This document shows, one piece after another, positions 1 through 6,681 of a stretch of 8,432 nucleotides of DNA. The stretch comes from CAZTLI01 sp964614375. Lineage in GTDB: Bacteria; Chloroflexota; Anaerolineae; Aggregatilineales; Phototrophicaceae. The position numbers were made by a program, and so were the translations under genes. The notes beneath the pieces are model-generated. The model did not search any database. It saw nothing but the letters and a program-made list of their open reading frames with translations, and was not told where the DNA came from. How positions within the stretch are numbered: position 1 is the first letter of the stretch; the number at the start of each line of letters is the position of its first letter. The stretch is from positions 1 to 8,432 of the forward strand of contig CAZTLI010000229.1 in the NCBI GenBank assembly GCA_964614375.1, written 5' to 3'.

Positions 1-1028
1 TGGGTATCTACCGGGTCGGCAGTGGCTGCGCCATCCACCTGACGATAGCTCGAATCCTGCACGATGGCATACGACTCCAGTGGCTGCTTGACGATATGGG
101 CATAACGTCCAATTTGTGTCATATAACAGAAGCCAACACCCGCCGCCAAATAAGACAGACTGGCTGGCGCGCGTTCACTGGCAGAATCGTCACTCAACAC
201 GCGGAACACACTGCCAATCGGTTTGAACAGCTGGATGACGACTTCTTTCAGACCGTCAGGGCGAATGGTGGCGATACCGCGCACATGCAGCGTGCGCTTC
301 TGTTCCGATTGCAAACTGCTGCCCGCGCCACCTTCGACATTGAACACAGTGTCCGCTGAAGACTGTTTGACGATAATATCCGGTTGATAGGCGCTGGCGT
401 CCAGGGGCTGCACGGCATCAAAGAGCGAGGTTGGGTCAGCGACGATGGCTTTGGGCGATGGCTGTACGCGCGTGACCGGGATTTGCGACCCATTAAAACA
501 CAGCGCGAACGTATTTTGCAGGATGTCGCGCATGTAGGACTGTGCGGGTGAGGTTCGTTCGGCCTGTTGCACGATGTCCGTAATCACATCCAGCGCAGCA
601 TCGGCTTCGATTTCGACGGCGATGGTCGCGGGTATTGCGCCCCCGGTCATATCGCCGCGCAGCGCCGACCCTGCCATCGTGTAGTAGTTATCCTGCGTGA
701 TTGTCAGCGTCTGGATGGTGACAGTGCGTTCAGTGGCATGTTTGACCACTTCCTCCACGAACGAAAAAGCCATGCCCGCCGTATAAAACGCCAGCGGAAA
801 CGGCGCTAAGTCTGTGCCATTGAGATAGGGGCCTTCATCGCTGACCATGCGCCAGACTGTCCCGGTGGGCGCATAGTGGACAATGGCCTCTTTTTGCATC
901 CCTTCCAACGCACGAATCGCCACGCGCACCGTAGACGTATCAGGGATATTGTCAATCCGCGGGATAGCGACACGATTTTGATCGGCCTTATAGACCAGCG
1001 GGTGTCCGAGACTTTCGATTGAGGGCAT
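1..1028 (-). CDS. tandem OsmC-like domain protein (3' end beyond window)
   Basis: The minus strand is open without a stop from an ATG at 1028 to the window edge (342 codons seen, C-terminus missing). The start is supported by GGGAG (1036-1040), 7 nt upstream. Two similar halves are visible. Half one (about 32-183) has APFPLAFYTAGMAFSF at 75-90, then VEIEADA and a helix leading to SPAQSYMRD. Half two (from about 245) has APASLSYLAAGVGFCY at 287-302. These segments align without gaps, and the helix with a small-residue start followed by Cys is typical of the OsmC/Ohr fold. OsmC/Ohr enzymes reduce organic hydroperoxides with two cysteines. Here half one has Ser89 where half two has Cys301, and the usual second 'CP' is 'SP' (160-161), so half one is probably non-catalytic. 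Peroxidase activity is not shown. Family assignment is fairly sure; function is inference. Confidence 0.72.
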   Translation of the reverse strand, partial: MPSIESLGHPLVYKADQNRVAIPRIDNIPDTSTVRVAIRALEGMQKEAIVHYAPTGTVWRMVSDEGPYLNGTDLAPFPLAFYTAGMAFSFVEEVVKHATERTVTIQTLTITQDNYYTMAGSALRGDMTGGAIPATIAVEIEADAALDVITDIVQQAERTSPAQSYMRDILQNTFALCFNGSQIPVTRVQPSPKAIVADPTSLFDAVQPLDASAYQPDIIVKQSSADTVFNVEGGAGSSLQSEQKRTLHVRGIATIRPDGLKEVVIQLFKPIGSVFRVLSDDSASERAPASLSYLAAGVGFCYMTQIGRYAHIVKQPLESYAIVQDSSYRQVDGAATADPVDT

Positions 1029-1196
1029 GGTGAATCTCCCGAAATAACATATGGCATGTGTGGGTGATAGTAACACGGTGACGATTCAATACAAAATCAA
1101 AAGCGTAACACGGAGTCAAAGAGGAAAAAGAGCAAAAGAGGTTTTAGGATACAAATTACCGATGGGTGCGACTATTGAAACGCGCATTGCATGTAG

Positions 1197-1218
1197 GGGC
1201 AGCCCGGCGTGGCTGCCC
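1197..1218. repeat. inverted repeat, REP-like hairpin 1
   Basis: Arms GGGCAGCC (1197-1204) and GGCTGCCC (1211-1218) are perfectly complementary around a 6-nt loop. The sequence just before is ATGTAGG, so the unit begins 'GTAGGGGC', a lead-in that I recall from short dispersed palindromes in Chloroflexota and cyanobacterial genomes. That comparison is from memory and not verified. Confidence 0.6.
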
Positions 1219-1236
1219 AATAACCAAAATTGAGTT

Positions 1237-1258
1237 GGGTCGATTCGCGAATCGACCC
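1237..1258. repeat. perfect 22-bp palindrome, REP-like hairpin 2 / possible terminator
   Basis: The half site GGGTCGATTCG (1237-1247) is followed at once by its exact reverse complement (1248-1258). It lies 18 nt past the stop codon of the DUF3179 gene (minus), so it could end or protect that transcript, although no clear T-run follows on the minus strand. Together with hairpin 1 it looks like two units of a dispersed palindromic repeat. A perfect palindrome without a spacer could also be a protein-binding site. Confidence 0.6.
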
Positions 1259-1276
1259 CGACAGCGCAACCTAAAT

Positions 1277-2476
1277 TTATGCCCCGATGAGTTCGGTATT
1301 GGGATGGAAGTTCGCCCATGTGAACCAGAAGGCGCGGTTCATCTGTATCATGGGTTCAAGCTGCCCATCACCATCGACCTTCTGCCCATCCACACGCCAC
1401 AATTGACCGGAGTCGTCCTTTAGCCGGAGTGTGTCGCCATCAGAATCTGCTTTGAAGGTCAACGCCTTGCCATCCACCGTGCGCTTGTAGACGAACTGCA
1501 CATCCTGCGCCTTATCACACACAATCACGACGGGTTTACCATCAATATCTGTATTGACCACACCTTCGTCACACAGGTAGGTCAGGCTGTAGGCTTTGGC
1601 CTCGTCGCCTTCTGCGAGTCCCACGACTTCGGCAATGTGTGGGAGACGGGTATCCAGATTTTTGATGGTCGGGAAGAAGGGTTTGCTGAATTTTTTGTGC
1701 GTCTTGATGACGACATCGCGCACCAGAAACAGCACAAATCGTTCCCAGGGATTGCGCGGTTGTGCCGCCAGCACTTTCGTGTCGGGATGCAGCGCCTTCC
1801 ATGCTGACCACGACATAATCTGGCTGGGATACGTTTGCAGGGCTGTGCCTTTGTGCTTGCCTTCGCGGATGCTGGCATCAATCTGCTGGACGAGGTTGCC
1901 GTTGGCAGTATCATACAACACGAGATTATTTTCGATTTGCGAGGGCACAATGAGATTCAGGCGCTCGCCATTCACCTCTGGTTTGACCGCCACGCTGGTA
2001 TTGCTCAACGGGCAAAACGACAGATTAATCGTCTCGCCCCCAACCGTATCTTCCCAGAAGTGAATCCGCATCATCCAGAGCATGGGCGTGGCGCGGGCAT
2101 CGCCATTGTGGACAAGCGTCAGCATGGGTGTATCTGGCTCTAAAACCTTATCGGCTTCATCGGCGGTCATCCAGCGTCCGTTACGAATGCCTGTAAACAG
2201 GGTGAATGGCACGGCGACGAATGCGCCCAGCGCTGAGAAAATCAACAGTGCCAGCGAAATCCCCAACCAGACCGGGCTGGTCGCCTCAACAGACGTATGC
2301 CACACCAGCGCCACGATCCACAGACCAAGGCTGACGAGCACAATCGGAACACGATACCGATAGACCAGATAAAGCTGCCGATGTGAGGGTTTATAAATAA
2401 ATTGGGTGAAATCCCCCGCGACGAGGGCGCTAAACCCAACTGGCGCGAGGGCTAGAAATGCAAATAACGCCGCCAT
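1277..2476 (-). CDS. membrane-anchored DUF3179 domain protein
   Basis: 399 residues. The start is firm: AAAGGAG (2483-2489) lies 6 nt before the ATG. Three hydrophobic segments are seen at about 3-20, 43-61 and 68-97, then a soluble domain. That domain shows DUF3179 hallmarks: LSFCPLSNTSVAV at 152-164, NNLVLYDTANGNLVQQI at 183-199, TYPSQIMSWSAWKALHPDT at 215-233, and the C-terminal AFWFTWANFHPNTE at 382-395. The function of DUF3179 is not established. Many members have CPLC; here the second Cys is Ser158. By the positive-inside rule (basic loop at 29-42, GIRNGR after the third helix) the domain may face the cytoplasm, which is uncertain. The STAS-like gene lies 63 bp upstream on the same strand and probably shares its transcript; a weak TTGCGG/TAGAAT pair in that gap could add internal transcription. 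Confidence 0.85.
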   Translation of the reverse strand: MAALFAFLALAPVGFSALVAGDFTQFIYKPSHRQLYLVYRYRVPIVLVSLGLWIVALVWHTSVEATSPVWLGISLALLIFSALGAFVAVPFTLFTGIRNGRWMTADEADKVLEPDTPMLTLVHNGDARATPMLWMMRIHFWEDTVGGETINLSFCPLSNTSVAVKPEVNGERLNLIVPSQIENNLVLYDTANGNLVQQIDASIREGKHKGTALQTYPSQIMSWSAWKALHPDTKVLAAQPRNPWERFVLFLVRDVVIKTHKKFSKPFFPTIKNLDTRLPHIAEVVGLAEGDEAKAYSLTYLCDEGVVNTDIDGKPVVIVCDKAQDVQFVYKRTVDGKALTFKADSDGDTLRLKDDSGQLWRVDGQKVDGDGQLEPMIQMNRAFWFTWANFHPNTELIGA

Positions 2477-2539
2477 AACCGACTCCTTTTTGAATAAATA
2501 TTCTATTTTTTGTGCAACTGAAGCCGCAAGAAAAACCCG

Positions 2540-2929
2540 TTATGCCTGTCTCGCTTCGAGTGTGGAATCGACCTTTTTCAGGAAATCCAGCGCCTCTTCG
2601 TCCGTTGTGAATGCGCGAAAACGGGCACGCATAATCTGCGTTATCATCGTCCCGACAAAACGAATGATGCGATTTTCGGTGATGATGATTGACCAGCCCA
2701 CACGTTCATGCCCCAGATGCTTCAACGCTCTATGAACCTGGAGCACATTGGCCGGGAATTTGGTCACTGCTTTCAAATCGACCCACACATGCACCAGCGG
2801 TTGAGGCGAGGCGTCGATATGCTGTGTAATCAGGGTGTCGAATTCCGGGAATTCGCGAATGTCCAAATCGCCCCACAGGCGAACCAGGACAACGGTATTT
2901 TCGGTATGCCATTTTACTTCAAAACTCAT
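2540..2929 (-). CDS. small STAS/SpoIIAA-like protein
   Basis: 129 residues with no signal peptide or membrane helix, so cytoplasmic. The start is supported by AGGGGA about 5 nt before the ATG. The pattern is a beta strand (VVLVRLWGDLD, 13-23), a helix (EFPEFDTLITQHID), a strand with PLVHVWVDLKAV (44-55), a helix (VLQVHRALKHLG, 62-73), a strand WSIIIT (79-84), a helix, and a final RFRAFTTDEEALDFL (103-117). A strand-helix alternation ending in 'eeAl.fL' is typical of STAS or SpoIIAA-like small proteins, whose known members are anti-sigma antagonists or lipid/GTP-linked regulators. There is no clear phosphorylatable Ser in the usual D-S-[ST]-G loop; the segment here is D51-LKAVTKFP. So the fold call is moderate and a partner-switching role is not supported. 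Its partner may be the downstream DUF3179 protein. Confidence 0.7.
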   Translation of the reverse strand: MSFEVKWHTENTVVLVRLWGDLDIREFPEFDTLITQHIDASPQPLVHVWVDLKAVTKFPANVLQVHRALKHLGHERVGWSIIITENRIIRFVGTMITQIMRARFRAFTTDEEALDFLKKVDSTLEARQA

Positions 2930-3045
2930 GATTTTCCCCTATGCTATGTGGATACTGAGCAGCAGTGAGAAAGCCGAGCGTGGTTGGCGTATCCGCTTAC
3001 GTATCAAGGTCTGTAATACAGTTATACATCTTGCAAGATAAACTT

Positions 3046-3075
3046 ATCATAAACCAGATTCATACCGCATGTCCA
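3046..3075 (-). promoter_or_regulatory. sigma70-type promoter for STAS-like/DUF3179 genes
   Basis: On the minus strand TGGACA (3070-3075) and TATGAT (3046-3051) are separated by 18 nt; each hexamer matches the consensus at five of six positions. Predicted start near 3039 gives a leader of about 110 nt before the ATG at 2929. The rest of the gap 2930-3155 shows no gene. Confidence 0.45.
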
Positions 3076-3155
3076 CTGGTTTGTATTAAGATTTGTCGTC
3101 ATCTGTGCGATTGACTTCTTCGCGAGTCCTATTTGCCGTGATAATCGCTAAAATA

Positions 3156-4088
3156 TCACCACACAACCGGATAGAGTGCCCAGTTGCGGCAGCCTGTGTC
3201 GAAGATTTCGTCAGGTGTCAGCGGGTCGCTCAATGTCCACAGGTACATGAGCGTGGCACGAAAACGTGTGAACGGGATGAGTTCGTCCAGCCAGCCGTCA
3301 TCAATCGGGTTATGAGCACAATAGCTCTCCCAGAAGGCAGCGCGTATCCGCCGGCGTTCGGCAGATGGGCGGTCTGAAAATTCCAGCAGCGCGCGAATGA
3401 TGTCCCAAAGATACCACGCGAGTACAGGTTCATCGAAATCCACCGTATAGGCCGTCTGACCATCCCACAGCACATTGCCGGGACGCTGGTCGCCATGGGT
3501 GAGGCCATAATCCGTCATAGGGACGGTTTTTAGCCACGCATCCACCTCCCGATAAACCGCGTGAAAGTCGGCGTCGAGCTGCGAGGCATACCGTCGGGCA
3601 TTTTCCCAGAAATATTGGATTGTCGGCATGGTATAACCGCAGTCTGGCGATGGCGTATACGCACGGGCGGCCTGATGCAGTTTGCCCATCGCTTGTCCCC
3701 ACGCCTCAAACACGCGCATATCGGTTGTATCGAGCGCGATAGGGTCACCCGGCACTTCGGCGACGACGGACGCCTGAAATTCCCATTCGCCCTGTGTAAA
3801 GGTTTCAATCAATTTGCCATTGACCGATTCTACAGGCCGACAAACAGGCACACCCTGTCGATACACATGGCGCAGATAGTCCGTCGCAGCGCAGCGTCCC
3901 GGTATGCTGGCGATGATGCCATGTGTAATCCGCAGATAGCGCCCATCACCCCCTGCCTCAAAACGATAGACGATATTGGCGCTGGTGCCGATGTGTGTCA
4001 CCGGGTTCGGGTCGCCCGCCCATAATTCCGCACACAATGCCGGGATGCGCGCATGGTCAAACTGGGGGTGGATGTCGTGCCATTTCAT
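3156..4088 (-). CDS. APH-family phosphotransferase (small-molecule kinase)
   Basis: 310 residues, complete, cytoplasmic. The C-lobe carries the Brenner-type motif HGDQRPGN (198-205), with D200 as catalytic base and N205, followed by VDFDEP (216-221), where D217 would bind metal. The N-lobe shows a glycine-poor loop IGTSANIVYRF (33-43), then YLRITHG (51-57), and GVPVCRPV (79-86). This fits the 'aminoglycoside phosphotransferase family' in the broad sense, nearest to homoserine-kinase-II/YihE-like members, which use Arg instead of the usual ATP-binding Lys in the 'LRIT' strand. The substrate cannot be told from sequence; members act on amino sugars, choline, homoserine or protein Ser. Aminoglycoside resistance should not be assumed. 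The SD before the ATG is weak (GTGAG, about 9 nt). The gene has no same-strand partner close by and has its own promoter. Confidence 0.85.
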   Translation of the reverse strand: MKWHDIHPQFDHARIPALCAELWAGDPNPVTHIGTSANIVYRFEAGGDGRYLRITHGIIASIPGRCAATDYLRHVYRQGVPVCRPVESVNGKLIETFTQGEWEFQASVVAEVPGDPIALDTTDMRVFEAWGQAMGKLHQAARAYTPSPDCGYTMPTIQYFWENARRYASQLDADFHAVYREVDAWLKTVPMTDYGLTHGDQRPGNVLWDGQTAYTVDFDEPVLAWYLWDIIRALLEFSDRPSAERRRIRAAFWESYCAHNPIDDGWLDELIPFTRFRATLMYLWTLSDPLTPDEIFDTGCRNWALYPVVW

Positions 4089-4126
4089 TGGTGTTCGCTC
4101 ACTTGACAGGTCGTTGCGACATCCTG

Positions 4127-4155
4127 ATTGTGAGCGGGATTTGCACTATCGTCAA
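4127..4155 (-). promoter_or_regulatory. sigma70-type promoter for the APH-family kinase
   Basis: On the minus strand TTGACG (4150-4155) and CACAAT (4127-4132) are separated by exactly 17 nt. The predicted start near 4120 leaves a leader of about 30 nt before the ATG at 4088. The 198-bp gap 4089-4286 separates divergent genes and must also hold the promoter of the plus-strand hydrolase, for which I see no convincing hexamer pair. Confidence 0.45.
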
Positions 4156-4273
4156 CGTGTGTTTCTGGCTGAATCGGTGAGCGCCATTCTCATGTCGAGA
4201 TTTACACGCTCTAACCTAATTGAAACTGCACGGGTTTCGTGTGTGCGGTACACTTAACATACAGGATATTGAC

Positions 4274-4280
4274 GAGGGGG
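4274..4280 (+). promoter_or_regulatory. ribosome binding site that sets the hydrolase start
   Basis: GAGGGGG lies 6 nt before the ATG at 4287. An in-frame ATG also exists at 4239, but it has no such site, and the extra 16 residues do not look like part of the fold. Confidence 0.75.
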
Positions 4281-4286
4281 TATCCA

Positions 4287-5084
4287 ATGGCGCTTGAAGT
4301 CATCACCGGGAAACCATCGGGCAACACAAAACCAACACCGCTGCTGTTTGTGCATGGTATTTTGCACGGTGCATGGTGCTGGCAGGAATTTTTCTTACCC
4401 TATTTTGCCGAAAAGGGTTATCACGCCAGCACATTGAGTTTGCGTGGACATGCCAATAGTCCGATCAAACAGTCGCTGCGTTTCACACGCATCAAGCACT
4501 ATGTCGAAGACGTGAACGAAGCCGCGGTGCAAATCCAGGCCGAAACCGGGCAGCGTCCAGTCATCATTGGGCATTCGATGGGTGGGTTGATTACACAAAA
4601 GTATCTGGAAAAGTACGATGCGCCTGCGGGTGTGTTGTTGGCGACAGCGCCGGTGCATGGTGTGTATCAGGCCATGTTTCGCGCGTTGTTTGGGCAGCCA
4701 TTGGCCTTTTTACAGGTCAATCTCACGCTCAATCTGCGCCCACTCGCCAGCACGCCAGACCGGGCGCGCTGGGCATTTTTCTCTAAAGACATGCCCCAGG
4801 AACAGGTCGAACGCTACCAACAGCAGTTCGGTAACGAGTCGTATATGGCGTTTTTGGATATGCTGCTGTTCGCGCTGCCGCGCCCCAGGCGCGTGACTGC
4901 ACCCATTCTGGTGGTCGCAGGGGAGCATGACTCGCTGTTTTCTGTGGCAGAACAACGCAAAACCGCCGCCGCCTATCACGGGACATGCGAAGTCGTCCCC
5001 GACGCACATGACCTCATGCTGGAACCCCACTGGCAATCGACTGCGGATCACATTGTGAACTGGTTGAACACACAGGGTTTATAA
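4287..5084 (+). CDS. alpha/beta hydrolase (lysophospholipase/esterase-like)
   Basis: 265 residues from the ATG with the strong SD. The alpha/beta hydrolase order is complete: LLFVHGILHGAWCW (19-32) forms the oxyanion-hole strand and loop, GHSMGG (95-100) is the nucleophile elbow with Ser97, VVAGEHDSLF (209-218) gives the acid Asp215, and DAHDLMLEPHW (239-249) gives His241. The segment at about 125-200, rich in aromatic residues and helices, is the cap between core strands 6 and 7. There is no signal peptide, so it is cytoplasmic. HGAW followed by GHSMGG is common in esterases and lysophospholipase-like members, but substrate choice lies in the cap and cannot be read here. The next gene starts 2 nt after its stop, so the two are co-transcribed and probably translationally coupled. 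Confidence 0.88.
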   Translation: MALEVITGKPSGNTKPTPLLFVHGILHGAWCWQEFFLPYFAEKGYHASTLSLRGHANSPIKQSLRFTRIKHYVEDVNEAAVQIQAETGQRPVIIGHSMGGLITQKYLEKYDAPAGVLLATAPVHGVYQAMFRALFGQPLAFLQVNLTLNLRPLASTPDRARWAFFSKDMPQEQVERYQQQFGNESYMAFLDMLLFALPRPRRVTAPILVVAGEHDSLFSVAEQRKTAAAYHGTCEVVPDAHDLMLEPHWQSTADHIVNWLNTQGL

Positions 5085-5086
5085 TC

Positions 5087-5884
5087 ATGGACATCGCTGA
5101 ACTTCGACGCATTTACGATGAAGACCAACGCATTAATCTACAGGAAGACGGCAGCCGCCGCGAAGCCTTCCCCCATCTGGTACGCTATGTCGATGAACGC
5201 ACCAAAAATAGTTACGTCCTCTATTCCAGTCTGTCGATGGAAAACGTCGATAGTGTCATCCGCGAACAAATCGACTATTTCGACAGCATGGGACACAACT
5301 TTGAATGGAAGTATTTTGATTATGATTCGCCGCGCAATCTCAAACAGCGCCTTATCGCGCACGGATTTTTCATCGAAGAGGCCGAAGCCGTGCTCATCCT
5401 CGATTTAGAAGCACGCGACGACCTGCTATCGCACCAGGTCCCGCCCGAAATCCGCCGCGTGACCGATGTGAATGACATCGACTCGTTGATGAAGGTGCTG
5501 GAAGTGGTCTGGGGCAGCAGTCGAGAAGATTTGGGCGCGATGTTGAAGCACGAACTGGCAAACACGCCTGACCAACTGAGTATCTATGCGGCATTTGTAG
5601 ACGATAAACCCGTGAGTGTGGCGTGGGCGCGCTTCCCAGAAAACAGCCGCTTCACCAGTCTGTTCGGCGGCAGTACGCTGCCCGTGCATCGTGGACATGG
5701 TTTCTATAAGGGATTGGTCGCCGCCCGCGCACAGGAAGCCCATTCACGCGGACGCCGCTTTTTAACGGTGGATGCCAGCCCGATGAGCCATCCGATTCTG
5801 GATCGACTCGGTTTTCGCTTTCTGGGCACATCGTACCCCTGCATTTGGCGTTATAAACCATCGCCCGATAAATTCACGACGTGA
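5087..5884 (+). CDS. GNAT-family N-acetyltransferase, two-domain
   Basis: 265 residues. The ATG lies 2 nt after the hydrolase stop; AGGG inside the hydrolase 3' end serves as SD. The C-terminal half (about 121-256) is a GNAT domain: IRRVTDVNDIDSLMKV at its start, LSIYAAFVDDKPVSVAWAR (164-182) as central strands, then LPVHRGHGFYKGLVAAR (198-214), which is the acetyl-CoA pyrophosphate loop (R-G-x-G), and HPILDRLGFRFLG (235-247), the typical 'lerlGF' end. The N-terminal half (1-118) ends in LKQRLIAHGFFIEEAEAVLILDL and resembles a degenerate GNAT copy without the R-G-x-G loop. The substrate is unknown. Pairing with a hydrolase suggests the two act on related small molecules, which is only inference. 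Confidence 0.86.
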   Translation: MDIAELRRIYDEDQRINLQEDGSRREAFPHLVRYVDERTKNSYVLYSSLSMENVDSVIREQIDYFDSMGHNFEWKYFDYDSPRNLKQRLIAHGFFIEEAEAVLILDLEARDDLLSHQVPPEIRRVTDVNDIDSLMKVLEVVWGSSREDLGAMLKHELANTPDQLSIYAAFVDDKPVSVAWARFPENSRFTSLFGGSTLPVHRGHGFYKGLVAARAQEAHSRGRRFLTVDASPMSHPILDRLGFRFLGTSYPCIWRYKPSPDKFTT

Positions 5885-6032
5885 GATATTATCTACCACG
5901 ACTGCGAGTTGAAATCGTTGTTGCTTTGAATCGACCAGTGAGCGCACAATCGGTTTTTAGCATTTCAGCCAACAGCATCTGCAAGAGACATGCTTTTGCT
6001 GATTAGTTGACAGGTTGCAGTGCTGACCTGTT
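5885..6032. other. intergenic region between convergent genes
   Basis: 148 bp lie between the GNAT stop and the stop of the SH3-domain reading frame. I see no gene and no strong intrinsic terminator. The only structure is the weak hairpin at 6010-6031. Confidence 0.5.
6010..6031. terminator. weak hairpin between convergent genes, possible terminator
   Basis: ACAGGT (6010-6015) and ACCTGT (6026-6031) pair as a 6-bp stem around a 10-nt loop, which two G-U pairs could shorten. It begins right beside the stop of the minus-strand gene. Only three T follow on the plus strand and none on the minus strand, so a terminator role is doubtful. Confidence 0.22.
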
Positions 6033-6680
6033 TCACTGTTCAATGACGGGCACGATGATGTAGATTGTGCCCGAATTCTCCGGCATCCATCCGCTAATGC
6101 CATCGTCGGTTTCAAACTGCCACCATATCACACGCCCCACACATTCATAACCACCGATGATGTGTATCCGGCTATCCGGTGACACCAATCCCGCCAATTC
6201 GCCACCGGGACTATCGGCATACGGTGCGCCTTCCACCAAAACGCCTTCGCCATTCACCGAGTCCAGCGGCGGATTCCAATACATCAACAGCCGGACAGTC
6301 ATGCCAACCATCACACGCGAACTTGCACCATCCTCACAGTACCGGGTTTCGGAAAATATCTCGCGCGGGTCGGGCGAATCAACGGGAGCGAGGGCAAATC
6401 GGTCATCCAACATACTCTCCGATTGATAGTATTCAAGGTCTTGCCCCCACATCACCTCCCCATCCACTTCCAAATAGATGCCTCCGGGATTTTCGTGATA
6501 GATATATCCATAATTGGCAAACTCATGTGCATAGTGCGTCCCATCAGTTGTCCAGAACTGCCATAATTGTGGACGTTGACCGGGTTCGCGCCACAATTCA
6601 TTGTATAGACCAAACGTGACAATCTGATCGACTTCTGGAAACAGCGCAACCTGAATGGGAAGGGGGTCACGAAGTGTCAA
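6033..6680 (-). CDS. SH3-domain (SH3b) protein, likely 3' part of a frameshifted gene
   Basis: 215 codons from a TTG at 6680; the frame is in fact open back to a TAG at 6717-6719. The C-terminal part (about 145-213) resembles bacterial SH3 domains of exported proteins: a small strand with GAPYADSPGG (151-160), LVSPDSRIHIIGG (165-177), YEC-VGRVIWWQFE (178-190) and GISGWMPE (194-201). The N-terminal part (1-140) is rich in Trp and Tyr with strands such as GIYLEVDGEVMWG, and I do not recognise it. There is no signal peptide, although SH3b domains of this kind are usually extracytoplasmic, and the TTG has no properly spaced SD. The upstream gene ends one base before this TTG and does have a signal peptide. 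The best reading is that both are one exported protein. A coupled separate gene with a TTG start is the alternative. Confidence 0.6.
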   Translation of the reverse strand: MTLRDPLPIQVALFPEVDQIVTFGLYNELWREPGQRPQLWQFWTTDGTHYAHEFANYGYIYHENPGGIYLEVDGEVMWGQDLEYYQSESMLDDRFALAPVDSPDPREIFSETRYCEDGASSRVMVGMTVRLLMYWNPPLDSVNGEGVLVEGAPYADSPGGELAGLVSPDSRIHIIGGYECVGRVIWWQFETDDGISGWMPENSGTIYIIVPVIEQ

Positions 6681-6681
6681 A

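Larger units (their letters stand above)
1029..1276. other. intergenic region with two palindromes
   Basis: No credible gene lies between the OsmC-like gene and the DUF3179 gene, which point the same way (minus). The part next to the OsmC-like start (about 1041-1160) is AT-rich and must hold that gene's promoter; a TTGACT hexamer (minus, 1114-1119) is present but no good -10 lies at the right distance, so I do not call a promoter. The part near 1191-1276 holds two inverted repeats listed separately. Confidence 0.6.

Noticed and set aside
1596..2063. 155-codon plus-strand open frame
   Set aside because: It lies wholly opposite the well-supported DUF3179 gene and shows no domain-like pattern; it is an antisense shadow.
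3561..4025. 154-codon plus-strand open frame
   Set aside because: It is antisense to the APH-family kinase, whose motifs are intact, and has no SD or recognisable fold.
3156..4088. antibiotic-resistance aminoglycoside kinase
   Set aside because: Only the broad family fold is supported; nothing shows an aminoglycoside substrate, and there is no mobile-element context.
4239..4286. N-terminal extension of the alpha/beta hydrolase
   Set aside because: The ATG at 4287 has a strong, well-spaced SD and the extra residues do not fit the fold.
6179..6619. 146-codon plus-strand open frame
   Set aside because: It is antisense to the SH3-domain frame, with low-complexity Arg/Pro/Ser composition typical of a shadow.
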